From Thiodiazotropha sp040507225 (GTDB lineage Bacteria; Pseudomonadota; Gammaproteobacteria; Chromatiales; Chromatiaceae), in contig JBEVVG010000002.1 of NCBI GenBank assembly GCA_040507225.1, positions 372,001 through 436,000 of the forward strand: a DNA stretch of 64,000 bases. Reading direction: 5' to 3'. The translations under genes and the position numbers were made by a program. The notes under the pieces were generated by a model. The model was not told the DNA's origin. It did no database searches and saw only the letters and a program-made list of their open reading frames with translations. This document shows positions 53,974 to 63,063 of this stretch, piece by piece; within the stretch, counting starts at the first letter, position 1; each line of letters starts with the position of its first letter.

Positions 53974-54384
53974 TCAGGAGGGGGGCATCCTGAGCCCCGG
54001 CGGGGGCGGGGTAGGCGCATTCTGGTGCATCAGCAGATACCAGTTTCCGGCCTGTTTGCGATAGATGTTGCTGGCATAGACCCGATGCGGCTCCGGCTGC
54101 TCGGGCATCCTGACCCGCTCTTCCACCAGGTGGATCGCCAGCTCAGCGGTTTCGATCCAGCTCATATGAATCACTTCGATCTCCAGGCCTTGAGCGTTGT
54201 GAAACATCTTTGACCAGACTTCACGCACCGATGACCGGCCCTGTACCGCCGGTAGCATCGGCAACAGGCAAATCACCTCGTCACTGGCCTCCCAGACGGA
54301 CATCAGGGTTTCGAGATCCTGCGCCTCGATGGCGTCGTAGTAGGCATCTTCCGCATCTTGCGGTGTGGGGTAGGCTTGTGGCAT
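53974..54384 (-). CDS. SnoaL/NTF2-like protein
   Basis: A 136-residue protein with the NTF2-like fold: an N-terminal helix pair (AEDAYYDAIEAQDLETLMSV), WEASDEVICLLP, then an antiparallel sheet ending NIYRKQAGNWYLLMHQNAP. This is the DUF4440/SnoaL-like pattern, often a small ligand-binding or stress protein. The ATG at 54384 follows acagga. It is alone on the minus strand and convergent with the dUTPase fusion. Confidence 0.75.
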   Translation of the reverse strand: MPQAYPTPQDAEDAYYDAIEAQDLETLMSVWEASDEVICLLPMLPAVQGRSSVREVWSKMFHNAQGLEIEVIHMSWIETAELAIHLVEERVRMPEQPEPHRVYASNIYRKQAGNWYLLMHQNAPTPPPPGLRMPPS

Positions 54385-54621
54385 GTCGATTCCTGTAATG
54401 ATCTGGGACCTGTCAACATTCTGTTTAATGCTGGATTCTAAAGGAAACAGCCTGCGTGCCGAAATGAAAATCACTGCTAGACTCATTTTTTGGGGCTGAC
54501 AAGCCTATCTCATCAAAAAGTTTTCCCCGATGGGCTGAGGTTAGCCGGGAATGAGTCTGAATTTTCTACAACCGCCTGATGTACGGACGGAATTCTGCAA
54601 CTATCACACCGAGGGATGATC

Positions 54622-56646
54622 ATGAGGCGTGTCAATGTAGGCGTCAAAATAGGCGCCGGATTCCTGACCCTGGTATTCGTGTTACTGGTAACCGGAGGCA
54701 CCAGCTACTGGATTATCCACAATCTGACCCAGTCCCTGTCCAACATCACTGGCCCGGTGTGGGAATCCATGGCCACCACGGAATCCGGGATCCGCGCGGT
54801 TCAGAAAGAGCTGATCGCAGTGGACAACATTCTGCTCGGCGGAAGCGATGACAGCAGCGCCATTCTAAAGGCCGAGGAGGAGGCCAAGACGGCATTCGAG
54901 CGTCTGGTTGCAAGTGGCAAGGTGGACCGCCAGGTACTGGATGACCTGCAGCAGCGTATGGCTGCCTTCTCCACCAACCGCTCCGGCCTGACCCAGCAGC
55001 ATCGCGACTACCTCAAACAGGAACAGGCCCTGAATCAGAACAGTGCCCGGTTTCTCGACCTGCTGGTGGATGTGGAGCGCCTCTCCAGCGAGGAGATGCT
55101 ACGCCAGGACATGAACACGGAAGAGAATTTTGAGGTGTCTGACGAGGAGGAACGGGATCGTTGGATTTCCATCAACGCTGCGGGAGAAGCCAAGCTGGCG
55201 ATCCTCACCCGGCTGGAACTCTACCGCCGGTATAAAGAGGAAGCCGATGCCGAAGATACCCTCTCCCGCATCGACCTGCTGTTCGATGACCTGGCCTACG
55301 CCATCGACACCATTGCGGAAGATCCGCTGTTCAGCCAACCCCTGAGCAGTGGCGAGTATTCGGGTCAATCCATGGAGGCGATTCTGCACAGCCTCACCGA
55401 GCAGCATCTTGCACTGCTCAAGACGGTCATCGAGGACCACCGTAAGGTCAAACAGGCGCGTCTCGATTATGCGGTTGCGGCGGATGCCCTGATGGCCATC
55501 GGTGATCAGCTCAACCTGGAGATTCGGAACACGGTCGCTGAGGAAAAGTCGAGCCTTGGTGAGTTGGTGGATGCCGGCTACCGGATCCTTTGGATCGCCA
55601 TTGCCCTGGGGGTTCTCGTGGCGGTCCCCGTATATGCCATCACGGTGCGCGCGATCGCCGGTCCCCTGCGGGAGATCCGCAATGAACTGGAAGCGATCTC
55701 ACAAGGCGATGGCGACCTGACCGTACAGCTCAAGATCAAGAGCCAGGACGAGATCGGCGATCTGGCAGGCGCCTTCAACCGCTTCGTCGTGAAACTACGC
55801 AACATGGTCTCCGGTATGCAGCAATCCGCGCACCGGCTGGTTGAAACCTCGGCGCAGATGGCCGACGTTGCACAACGCACCGGCCAGGAGGTGGAGACCC
55901 AGAGACAGGAGGTGGAATCCGTGGCCACCGCGATCAATGAACTCTCCGCCAGTTTCCGGGAGGTGGCGGACAACACCACCCGGGCCGCAGATAGTGCCGG
56001 CGAGGCCGACCAGGAGAGCAAGAACGGCAGGCGGGTAGTCATCGACATGGTCGAGAAGATCCGCCAGGTGGCCGGTGAGGTCGATCGGGCCACATCGGTA
56101 ATCACCGGGCTGGGTGAACGCAGCCAGGCCATCGAAAGTGTGCTCGATGTGATCCGCGGGATCTCTGAGCAGACCAATCTGCTGGCCCTGAATGCAGCGA
56201 TCGAGGCGGCCCGCGCGGGTGAACAGGGACGTGGATTCGCGGTGGTGGCCGATGAGGTACGCAACCTGGCGGCCCGCACCTACGATTCGATCAGTGAGAT
56301 TCAGCAAATGATCGAGCAGCTGCAGAATGGCACATCGGATGCGATTCGGGTGATCCAGGATGCCCATCAACATGCGAACGCCAGCGTGGAACCGGCACAG
56401 CAGGCCAGCGACAGCCTCAGCCAGATCACCGATACTATGGCTTCCATCTCGCAACTCAACCGGGAGATCTCCACCGCGACGGACGTACAGCACCAGACCG
56501 TGATGGGTGTCGACCAGAGCATCGTGAACATCAACCAGGTCGCCATGCAAACTTCGCACAGTACCGAGGATCTGCTCAAATCAACCCAGGCGTTGCAATC
56601 CCTGGCCACAGACCTGGAATCCCATGTAGGCCGGTTCAAGGTCTGA
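54622..56646 (+). CDS. Methyl-accepting chemotaxis protein with HAMP domain
   Basis: A 674-residue chemoreceptor with a first membrane helix (about 8-30), a helical periplasmic sensor (30-315, rich in Glu and Gln), a second helix (about 318-340), HAMP (ITVRAIAGPLREIRNELE onwards) and the signalling domain with tip EQTNLLALNAAIEAARAGEQ. The ligand is unknown. ATG at 54622 is best spaced from gaggg; 54616 is also in frame. It lies in the same block as the split receptor, but there are no che genes in the window. Confidence 0.92.
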   Translation: MRRVNVGVKIGAGFLTLVFVLLVTGGTSYWIIHNLTQSLSNITGPVWESMATTESGIRAVQKELIAVDNILLGGSDDSSAILKAEEEAKTAFERLVASGKVDRQVLDDLQQRMAAFSTNRSGLTQQHRDYLKQEQALNQNSARFLDLLVDVERLSSEEMLRQDMNTEENFEVSDEEERDRWISINAAGEAKLAILTRLELYRRYKEEADAEDTLSRIDLLFDDLAYAIDTIAEDPLFSQPLSSGEYSGQSMEAILHSLTEQHLALLKTVIEDHRKVKQARLDYAVAADALMAIGDQLNLEIRNTVAEEKSSLGELVDAGYRILWIAIALGVLVAVPVYAITVRAIAGPLREIRNELEAISQGDGDLTVQLKIKSQDEIGDLAGAFNRFVVKLRNMVSGMQQSAHRLVETSAQMADVAQRTGQEVETQRQEVESVATAINELSASFREVADNTTRAADSAGEADQESKNGRRVVIDMVEKIRQVAGEVDRATSVITGLGERSQAIESVLDVIRGISEQTNLLALNAAIEAARAGEQGRGFAVVADEVRNLAARTYDSISEIQQMIEQLQNGTSDAIRVIQDAHQHANASVEPAQQASDSLSQITDTMASISQLNREISTATDVQHQTVMGVDQSIVNINQVAMQTSHSTEDLLKSTQALQSLATDLESHVGRFKV

Positions 56647-56662
56647 GCGGGATCTTTCTCCT

Positions 56663-56698
56663 GGCGGGCCGCTATCGGCTAACCTGCCAGGGCCCGCC
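56663..56698 (+). terminator. Candidate terminator after the chemoreceptor gene
   Basis: ggcgggcc and ggcccgcc pair across a 20-base loop starting 16 bases beyond the stop. No U-run follows, so confidence is limited. Confidence 0.35.
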
Positions 56699-56887
56699 CA
56701 GAAACCCTGGCCCCCAATCCGCAATGCCATTCCCAGGGGATGAATTTCCCGTAAACCATCCCCATCGTTGTTGATAGCGGAACGGCCAGGACATCCTGCG
56801 GATGTAGCGGTCTAAGAGGATATGCTGATGTCACGGGCAACAGCATGATACCTGCCCGCATCAGGAGACCGATCAGCGGAATGCCTC

Positions 56888-57865
56888 ATGAACACCCATC
56901 GTAACTACGATCCCGTGTTGTGGATGCAACATGCCTGGCGCAACCGTCTGCAATCCCTGCTGCTGCTGTCTCTCATGGCCGGCTACCTGGGACTCCTGGG
57001 CTGGCTGTTGTGGGGTCCCCAGGGACTGATGATTCTGCTCGGTGTCGGGCTGTTCGGCATGCTGTTTCACCCGACGCTCTCCCCCTGGCTGATCATGCGC
57101 ATGTACGGCGCGCGGCCCATCCAGCCGGACGAGGCCCCGGTGGTCCATCAGTTGGTCGGCGACCTGGCGGCGCGGGCGGGACTGGAGACCCGTCCCACGC
57201 TCTATTATGTACCCAGCCGGATGCTCAACGCCTTCACCGTAGGCTCGTCAGATCAATCAGCGATTGCCATCACCGATGGCCTGTTGCGGCACCTTGATAC
57301 CCGCGAGATCGTAGGGGTTCTGGCCCATGAAATCAGCCACATCCGCAACAACGATCTGTGGGTGATGGGACTCGCGGACCTGTTCAGCCGGGCCACCAGC
57401 CTGTTGTCCACCCTGGGCCAGTTGCTGTTGCTGTTCAGTCTGCCGTTGATGCTGTTCTCCCATGTGCGCCTCAACTGGTTGGCCATGTTACTGCTGATCT
57501 TCGCCCCCACCCTCAGCGCTCTGACCCAGATGGCGCTTTCGAGGACTCGCGAGACGGTAGCCGATCTGCAAGCGGTGCAGCTCACGGGAGACCCGGAAGG
57601 TCTGGCGTTGGCCCTGGCGAAAATCGAAAACATCCAAGGGGGCTGGCTGGAACGGGTGTTCATGCCGGGGCGGCGTCAACCTCAACCCTCTGTGTTGCGC
57701 AGTCACCCCCAGACCGATGACCGGATACGCCAATTAATGAATCTGAAACCCGGGGATCCTGGCTGGATCGACGCACGTGGCGGCCACCAGGACAGCCTGC
57801 ATCCAGGGCTGCAGAGTCCCGTGCAGCGGCATCCCCGCTGGCATATCAACGGCCTATGGTACTGA
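56888..57865 (+). CDS. HtpX-like M48 zinc metalloprotease
   Basis: A 325-residue membrane protease. Two N-terminal helices (about 20-60) are followed by the zinc site AHEISHI near residue 146, two more helices (about 170-220), and the third ligand Glu in SRTRETVADLQAV. Members of this family degrade damaged membrane proteins. It is longer than E. coli HtpX at the C-terminus and differs in sequence, so I call it HtpX-like. It stands alone ahead of the response regulator. Confidence 0.87.
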   Translation: MNTHRNYDPVLWMQHAWRNRLQSLLLLSLMAGYLGLLGWLLWGPQGLMILLGVGLFGMLFHPTLSPWLIMRMYGARPIQPDEAPVVHQLVGDLAARAGLETRPTLYYVPSRMLNAFTVGSSDQSAIAITDGLLRHLDTREIVGVLAHEISHIRNNDLWVMGLADLFSRATSLLSTLGQLLLLFSLPLMLFSHVRLNWLAMLLLIFAPTLSALTQMALSRTRETVADLQAVQLTGDPEGLALALAKIENIQGGWLERVFMPGRRQPQPSVLRSHPQTDDRIRQLMNLKPGDPGWIDARGGHQDSLHPGLQSPVQRHPRWHINGLWY

Positions 57866-57913
57866 AGCCCGTCTACCGGTCGCGCATCCCCACGACGATG
57901 ACTGGATAAAACC

Positions 57914-57939
57914 TAAAGTCACACACAGAATGCCGATAA
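57914..57939 (+). promoter_or_regulatory. Candidate sigma-28 (FliA) promoter
   Basis: TAAAG at 57914 and an exact GCCGATAA at 57932-57939, 14 bases after TAAA. The FliA consensus is TAAAGTTT, 11 bases, GCCGATAA, so the spacing is one base short. It points at the REC-TPR/kinase pair, about 240 bases upstream. A TATAAT at 57944 could alternatively be a sigma-70 -10. No gene is seen in the rest of 57866-58178. Confidence 0.5.
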
Positions 57940-58178
57940 CTTCTATAATCGGGAGGGTGTATCCCAAGCTCGAGGCAGCGGCACGGATTCTCGAATCGGC
58001 GCCCTGTCTGGACGCCTCTGAGACACTTCCGATCGATACGGGGATCATTCAGCGGAGACAACTCCGTTTCGATGCCGAACCGGGAGACCGCCCTGGCTGT
58101 CACCCGGGTTCCATCACTTGCCCCGATGGGAAGATCGTCCCGCAATGATTTTCAGCCGTTAACCGTCAGGAGTTCATC

Positions 58179-59813
58179 GTGCCTTTTGCCCCGGGTATTC
58201 TCGAAAACAGGGCCTATCTCGTCGTGGATGATTTCGGCGACATGCGCAGCATGATCAAAAACATGCTGATGGCCTGTGGTGCAGGGGACATCACTCTGGC
58301 AAACAATGGCGCGGATGCCATCGATCAGCTCAACGATAAACGCTTCGATGTCATTCTGTGTGACTATAATCTTGGGCCGGGCAAGGACGGTCAGCAGGTC
58401 CTGGAAGAGGCCAAACACCGCCAGTTGATCGGTCTGGGTTGCGTGTTTCTCATCGTCACCGCGGAGAATGCCCGGGAAATGGTGATGGGCGCGGTGGAGT
58501 ATGAACCCGACTCGTATCTCACCAAACCGTTTAACAAGGATCTGCTCAAGACCCGCCTGGAAAAGCTGATCGCAAAAAAGCAGAACCTGTTGCCGGTGGA
58601 ACAGGCGCTTGCAAAGCAGAACCGGCCACTGGCGATCCGTCTGCTGGATGAAAAAATTGCCCACAAGCCCCCCAACAGCAACGAACTGCGCAAGATCAAG
58701 GCAGAGATCCTGCTCGATGCCGGGCAGATCGGCGCAGCCCGCGAAGTTTATGAAGAGGTGCTCAGTCTCAGGGATCTTCCCTGGGCCCGCCTGGGACTGG
58801 GAAAAACCCTGTTTTTGAACAAGGCCTACGTAGAGGCCCAGTCACAGTTCAAAACCATCACCGAACACAATCCGAATTACACCGCCGCCTATGACTGGCT
58901 GGCCAAGTGCTATAAAAGTCTCAACCAGTTGAACGAAGCCCAGAAGACCCTGGAGGTTGCGGCAAAAATCTCTCCGAAAGCCGTGTTGCGGCAGAAAATG
59001 CTTGGGGAGATCGCACTGCTGAACAAAGATGACCAGGTTGCGGAAAATGCTTTCACCAAGGCGGTGAAACACGGCCGCCACTCGGTCTACAAACATCCCT
59101 CGGACTACGCAAACCTGGCCAGAGTCAGCGCCCGCACACAACAGGGGGATGCGGGGTTGAAAGTGCTCAAGGAGATGAAACGGGAATTTCACAAAGATCC
59201 CAAGGCGGATCTCTACCGGGCAACTGCGGAAAGCGTGGTCCATGAAACCATGGGCAACAGCGAGGCCGCTCAAGTCTGCCTGGACCAGGCATCCCAGATC
59301 TTCGAAACCCTGGATGGCAACACCGATACGGACTGTTCCCTGGAGTTGGCGAAAACCTTTCAGCATTTCAACAAGACCGACGAAAGTGTGGAACTGCTGA
59401 AAAGCACCATCCTCAACAATCACGCGGATGATGATTTGATGGATGAGGTTCGCCTGACCCTGACTTCCGCCGGGATCGCTGAGGATACCCTGGGTTCCAT
59501 CGATGCCCTGCGCGAAGAGGTCGCCTCATTGAATCGCCAGGGGGTGGAACTCGCGCGCAAGGGGCAATATGAAGAGGCGATCAAGTTGCTGAAAGAGACC
59601 TCCGAACGCATGCCCGCGAATAAGGTCGTCAACCTCAATGCCGCGCTGGTGATGCTCATGGACATGGAGCGCAGCGAATTCAATCAGTCACGCATCGACG
59701 AGATTCAGATCTACCTCGACCGCGTGAACCGAGCCGAACCCGACAACCCGATCCTGGTCAAGTTGCAGAATCGCCTGAATACCGTGCTGAGCAGCAACGC
59801 TCAAGAAGGTTGA
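58179..59813 (+). CDS. CheY-like receiver with TPR repeats
   Basis: A 544-residue response regulator. The receiver (about residues 10-135) has the acid pair Asp17/Asp18, phospho-acceptor Asp62 (LCDYNLG), Thr in IVTAEN and Lys in LTKPF. From about 190 to 540 come helical tetratricopeptide repeats (for example AYDWLAKCYKSLNQLNEAQK), a protein-binding scaffold with no DNA-binding domain. The start is a GTG after aggag. The stop is followed one base later by a small histidine kinase, so the pair probably forms a phosphorelay whose output is protein interaction. Confidence 0.9.
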   Translation: MPFAPGILENRAYLVVDDFGDMRSMIKNMLMACGAGDITLANNGADAIDQLNDKRFDVILCDYNLGPGKDGQQVLEEAKHRQLIGLGCVFLIVTAENAREMVMGAVEYEPDSYLTKPFNKDLLKTRLEKLIAKKQNLLPVEQALAKQNRPLAIRLLDEKIAHKPPNSNELRKIKAEILLDAGQIGAAREVYEEVLSLRDLPWARLGLGKTLFLNKAYVEAQSQFKTITEHNPNYTAAYDWLAKCYKSLNQLNEAQKTLEVAAKISPKAVLRQKMLGEIALLNKDDQVAENAFTKAVKHGRHSVYKHPSDYANLARVSARTQQGDAGLKVLKEMKREFHKDPKADLYRATAESVVHETMGNSEAAQVCLDQASQIFETLDGNTDTDCSLELAKTFQHFNKTDESVELLKSTILNNHADDDLMDEVRLTLTSAGIAEDTLGSIDALREEVASLNRQGVELARKGQYEEAIKLLKETSERMPANKVVNLNAALVMLMDMERSEFNQSRIDEIQIYLDRVNRAEPDNPILVKLQNRLNTVLSSNAQEG

Positions 59814-59814
59814 T

Positions 59815-60477
59815 ATGAACTTCTCAGACATACTCGCCTCCATCATCCATGACATGAAAAACTCCCTCGGCATGGTGATCAACACCTTGGACGAAATGGC
59901 CGGTGAAAACGGCTATCGGGAGAACCCAAAATTCGCCTCACTGCAACATGAATCCAAGCGCCTGAGCAATAACCTGATTGCCCTGCTGTCGCTGTACAAA
60001 ATCGATCATGGTCAACTCACGCCGAATATCGAAGAGATCCAGGTGGCGGATTTCCTCGACGAGATCGTCATCGACAATCAGAGTGTCGCGCAGTCCAAAT
60101 CGATCAGTCTCTCATCCGAGTGTGATATGGAACTGAGCGGTTATTTCGATGAATGGCTGATTCGTGGGGTGATCAACAACCTGATCGGCAACGCCCTGAG
60201 GTATACCCAGAGTCAGATCACCCTGTGCGCGGAGATGATCGACGATTTCCTGGTGATCCGCATTGAAGACGATGGTATGGGGTTTCCACAAAACATGATT
60301 GAGGCGCAGGCCGCATTCAACCGCAGCAACACATTGTCGGAAGGGCATACCCAACTGGGGATCTATTTCGCCTCCATGGTCGCCCAGGCGCATCGGAACG
60401 GCGATCGGAGTGGATCGGTCCATCTGGAGAACAACCACAAACTCAAGGGTGGCTGTTCCTCGATCTGGTTGCCATAG
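59815..60477 (+). CDS. Minimal soluble histidine kinase
   Basis: A 220-residue kinase without sensor or membrane segments. The candidate phospho-acceptor is His12 in IIHDMKNSLG. The ATP-binding domain (about 105-220) has the N box NNLIGNALRYT, G1 EDDGMGF and a G2-like TQLGIYF. Other proteins must provide the signal. It begins right after the REC-TPR stop (TGATATG arrangement). Confidence 0.85.
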   Translation: MNFSDILASIIHDMKNSLGMVINTLDEMAGENGYRENPKFASLQHESKRLSNNLIALLSLYKIDHGQLTPNIEEIQVADFLDEIVIDNQSVAQSKSISLSSECDMELSGYFDEWLIRGVINNLIGNALRYTQSQITLCAEMIDDFLVIRIEDDGMGFPQNMIEAQAAFNRSNTLSEGHTQLGIYFASMVAQAHRNGDRSGSVHLENNHKLKGGCSSIWLP

Positions 60478-60605
60478 CCCTTCAAGTATGCCTCACCGAA
60501 GGAGTGGAGACGGGAAGCAGCACAGTCCCACAGCTTGCGCACGATCGGCGGTTTTCCCTGGCGGGTTCCCGGAATGTTCAGCCATGCAGCGGTGCAAGGG
60601 CATGA

Positions 60606-61505
60606 TCACTTAATGTGATCGAGAATGCCTTCAAGTTCGTCCAGACTGTTATAGCCAATCACCAGTTTGCCCTTGCCTTTCGCGCTCTGCTGCAGATCCA
60701 CCCTGGCGCCGAGCTTTTCCGAAAGGTCATTGACCAGACGGCGGATGTCCGGGTCCATGGGCTGTTCGGCGCGACGTGGCTGGGGATGCTCCTCCTCGTT
60801 TTGCAGGCGACGCACCAGGCGTTCGGTCTCACGCACCGAAAGGCCTTGGGCGACCACCTGTTTTGCGGCCTTGCTCTGGGCATCTCCCTTGAGACCGAGC
60901 AGGGTGCGGGCATGGCCCATTTCGAGGCGGCCGCTCTCCACCAGGCTCTTCACATCATCGTTGAGTTCCAGCAGGCGCAACAGATTGGTGACCGTGGTGC
61001 GCGACTTACCCACCGCTTTGGCCACTTCCTGGTGGGTGAGACCGAATTCGATCAGCAGGCGGTTCAGGGCGTGCGCCTCTTCCAGGGGATTGAGGTCTTC
61101 GCGCTGAATGTTCTCGATCAGACCCATGGCCATGGCGGCCTCTTCGGTGACCTCCTTGATCACCACCGGGATTTCATCGAGACCCGCCTGCTGCGCGGCA
61201 CGCCATCGCCGTTCACCGGCGATCAGTTCATAGCGGTCGTTCTCCACCGGTCGCACCACCACCGGTTGGATAACCCCCTGGGCGGCGATCGAATCGGCAA
61301 GTTCCCGCAGGCTGTCGGCATCGAACTCGCGCCGGGGCTGGTAGCGTCCCCGCTGAATCAGGTCCACCGCCAGGCGTCTGAGATTGTCTCCCTGGGAAGG
61401 AGATGTGGTCGAAGCTTTTGCTGCTTCACTCTGGTCGACGCTGGAATTCATACCGCCCAGCAGGGCATCCAGTCCCCGACCCAGTCCTCTTTTCTTAGCC
61501 GCCAT
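60606..61505 (-). CDS. parB: Chromosome partitioning protein ParB
   Basis: A 299-residue ParB. The N-terminus has the GRGLDALLGG start; the CTPase region reads ELIAGERRWRAAQ, and the helix-turn-helix is LTHQEVAKAVGKSRTTVTNL. A C-terminal dimerisation domain ends DELEGILDHIK. It loads on parS and with ParA segregates origins. No exact parS palindrome was seen in the window. Confidence 0.96.
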   Translation of the reverse strand: MAAKKRGLGRGLDALLGGMNSSVDQSEAAKASTTSPSQGDNLRRLAVDLIQRGRYQPRREFDADSLRELADSIAAQGVIQPVVVRPVENDRYELIAGERRWRAAQQAGLDEIPVVIKEVTEEAAMAMGLIENIQREDLNPLEEAHALNRLLIEFGLTHQEVAKAVGKSRTTVTNLLRLLELNDDVKSLVESGRLEMGHARTLLGLKGDAQSKAAKQVVAQGLSVRETERLVRRLQNEEEHPQPRRAEQPMDPDIRRLVNDLSEKLGARVDLQQSAKGKGKLVIGYNSLDELEGILDHIK

Positions 61506-61517
61506 AATCGTTATCCG

Positions 61518-62309
61518 TTAAACCTGTTTATCCTGTTCCTCGCGCAGCCGGTGGCGGCGCAGCAGTTCACTGGCCAGGGCCAGGTAGGAGGTGGCGCCGC
61601 GTGAGGCCTTGTCATAAAACAACACCGGCTTGCCGTGACTCGGCGCCTCGGCGACGCGGACGTTACGGGGAATGATCGTGTTGAAAACCGCATCCCTGAA
61701 ATGGGCCAGCAACTGGCCCGAGACATCGATGGCCAGGTTGTTGCGCGGATCGTGCATGGTGCGCAAGAACCCTTCGATGCGCAGATCCTGGTTGAGGTGG
61801 GAGCGAATCTGTTCAATGGTGTTCATCAGCGCCGTAAGCCCTTCCAGGGCATAGTACTCCGTCTGAATCGGGATCAATACACCGTGCGCCGCCACCAGGG
61901 CATTGAGCGTCAGCATGTTCAATGAAGGCGGGCAATCGATGAGGATGAAGTCGTATTCCGCGCGCGCCGGGGCGAGCGCCAGATCGAGACGCTTCTCACG
62001 CATCGAGCTGTTCATCAGTCCCACTTCCGCAGCGGTGAGATCGGAATTGGACGGCAGCACATCGAAGCCCCCGTCCGGGGAGCGTTGCAAAGCATCACGC
62101 AGGTTCGCATCACCGAGCAGCACTTCACAACAGGTGTTGTCCAGATTGTACTTGTCGATGCCACTGCCCATGCTGGCGTTGCCCTGAGGATCCAGATCCA
62201 CCAGCAGGACCCGCTTTTTCATGGCGGCCAGGGATGCCGCCAGATTGACCGTGGTGGTGGTCTTACCGACCCCGCCTTTCTGGTTGGCGATGGAGATGAT
62301 GTAACCCAT
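61518..62309 (-). CDS. parA: Chromosome partitioning ATPase ParA
   Basis: A 263-residue ParA/Soj ATPase with the deviant Walker A KGGVGKTTT at residues 12-20 and the LLVDLDPQGN motif. The ATG at 62309 (MGYIISIANQ) matches family starts; one six codons earlier lacks a ribosome site. It is followed by parB after 12 bases. Confidence 0.96.
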   Translation of the reverse strand: MGYIISIANQKGGVGKTTTTVNLAASLAAMKKRVLLVDLDPQGNASMGSGIDKYNLDNTCCEVLLGDANLRDALQRSPDGGFDVLPSNSDLTAAEVGLMNSSMREKRLDLALAPARAEYDFILIDCPPSLNMLTLNALVAAHGVLIPIQTEYYALEGLTALMNTIEQIRSHLNQDLRIEGFLRTMHDPRNNLAIDVSGQLLAHFRDAVFNTIIPRNVRVAEAPSHGKPVLFYDKASRGATSYLALASELLRRHRLREEQDKQV

Positions 62310-62385
62310 GGTGTCCCGTTGCTTCATTGGTGACAGGAATCGCCTATCATAACGGCACTCGCCTGCAAGGTGTTAACCTTTCTCC

Positions 62386-63063
62386 CTAAACCGTGTCACC
62401 CGCCACGGCGGTTCCGGCGTTGGAGCGGGAAATCCGCACCAGGCAGCGTTCCGCATCGCAAAACGGTACCCGCAAAACCTGGATGCGACAGTCGTAGCCC
62501 GGGGGCAGGGCGGCGATTTCCGACTCCGCCGCACGTCCCTTCATCGCCAGCAACACCGTTTCAGGATTCATCAGATGTGCGGCCAGCTGCAACATGTTGG
62601 GCAGATCGGTGAAAGCCCGGGAGATCAGGATGGCGAAGGGCTGTTCCGCCTCCAGGGACTCCAGCCGGGCGTGCACCGGGGTGCAATGCTTCAGCCCCAG
62701 TTCCAGGATCACCTGTCGCAGGAAGCGGACCTTTTTACTGTTGCTGTCGAGCAGCACAAAGCGGGTCTGCGGACACAGGATCGCCAACGGGATGCCGGGC
62801 AGGCCGGCACCGCTGCCCATGTCGAGACAGGAAAGGGTGTCGAAATAAGGGGCTACGGCGAGACTGTCCAGCAGGTGGCGCGAGACCATCTCCAGGGGTT
62901 CCCGTACCGCGGTCAGATTGTAGGCTTGGTTCCATTTATGCAGCAGCGCCAGGTAGGCTATCAGCTGGTCGGTCTGGGTCCCGCTGAGGCTTAATCCGAG
63001 TTGACCGCAACCCGCCAGCAATCGCTCCCGACAGGCCTCTTCGTCATAACCGGTCCCCGCCAT
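62386..63063 (-). CDS. rsmG: 16S rRNA m7G527 methyltransferase RsmG
   Basis: A 225-residue SAM-dependent methyltransferase that methylates G527 of 16S rRNA. The SAM site is LDMGSGAGLPGIPLAI, with FVLLDSNSKKVRFLRQV following. Its start codon shares one base with the mnmG stop (TGATG). Loss of this gene gives low-level streptomycin resistance in known bacteria. Confidence 0.96.
   Translation of the reverse strand: MAGTGYDEEACRERLLAGCGQLGLSLSGTQTDQLIAYLALLHKWNQAYNLTAVREPLEMVSRHLLDSLAVAPYFDTLSCLDMGSGAGLPGIPLAILCPQTRFVLLDSNSKKVRFLRQVILELGLKHCTPVHARLESLEAEQPFAILISRAFTDLPNMLQLAAHLMNPETVLLAMKGRAAESEIAALPPGYDCRIQVLRVPFCDAERCLVRISRSNAGTAVAGDTV

Noticed and set aside
60478..62385. Possible parS site near parAB
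   Set aside because: No match to the known tgtttcacgtgaaaca palindrome was seen here or elsewhere in the window; only unrelated half sites such as tgtttcac at 29201.
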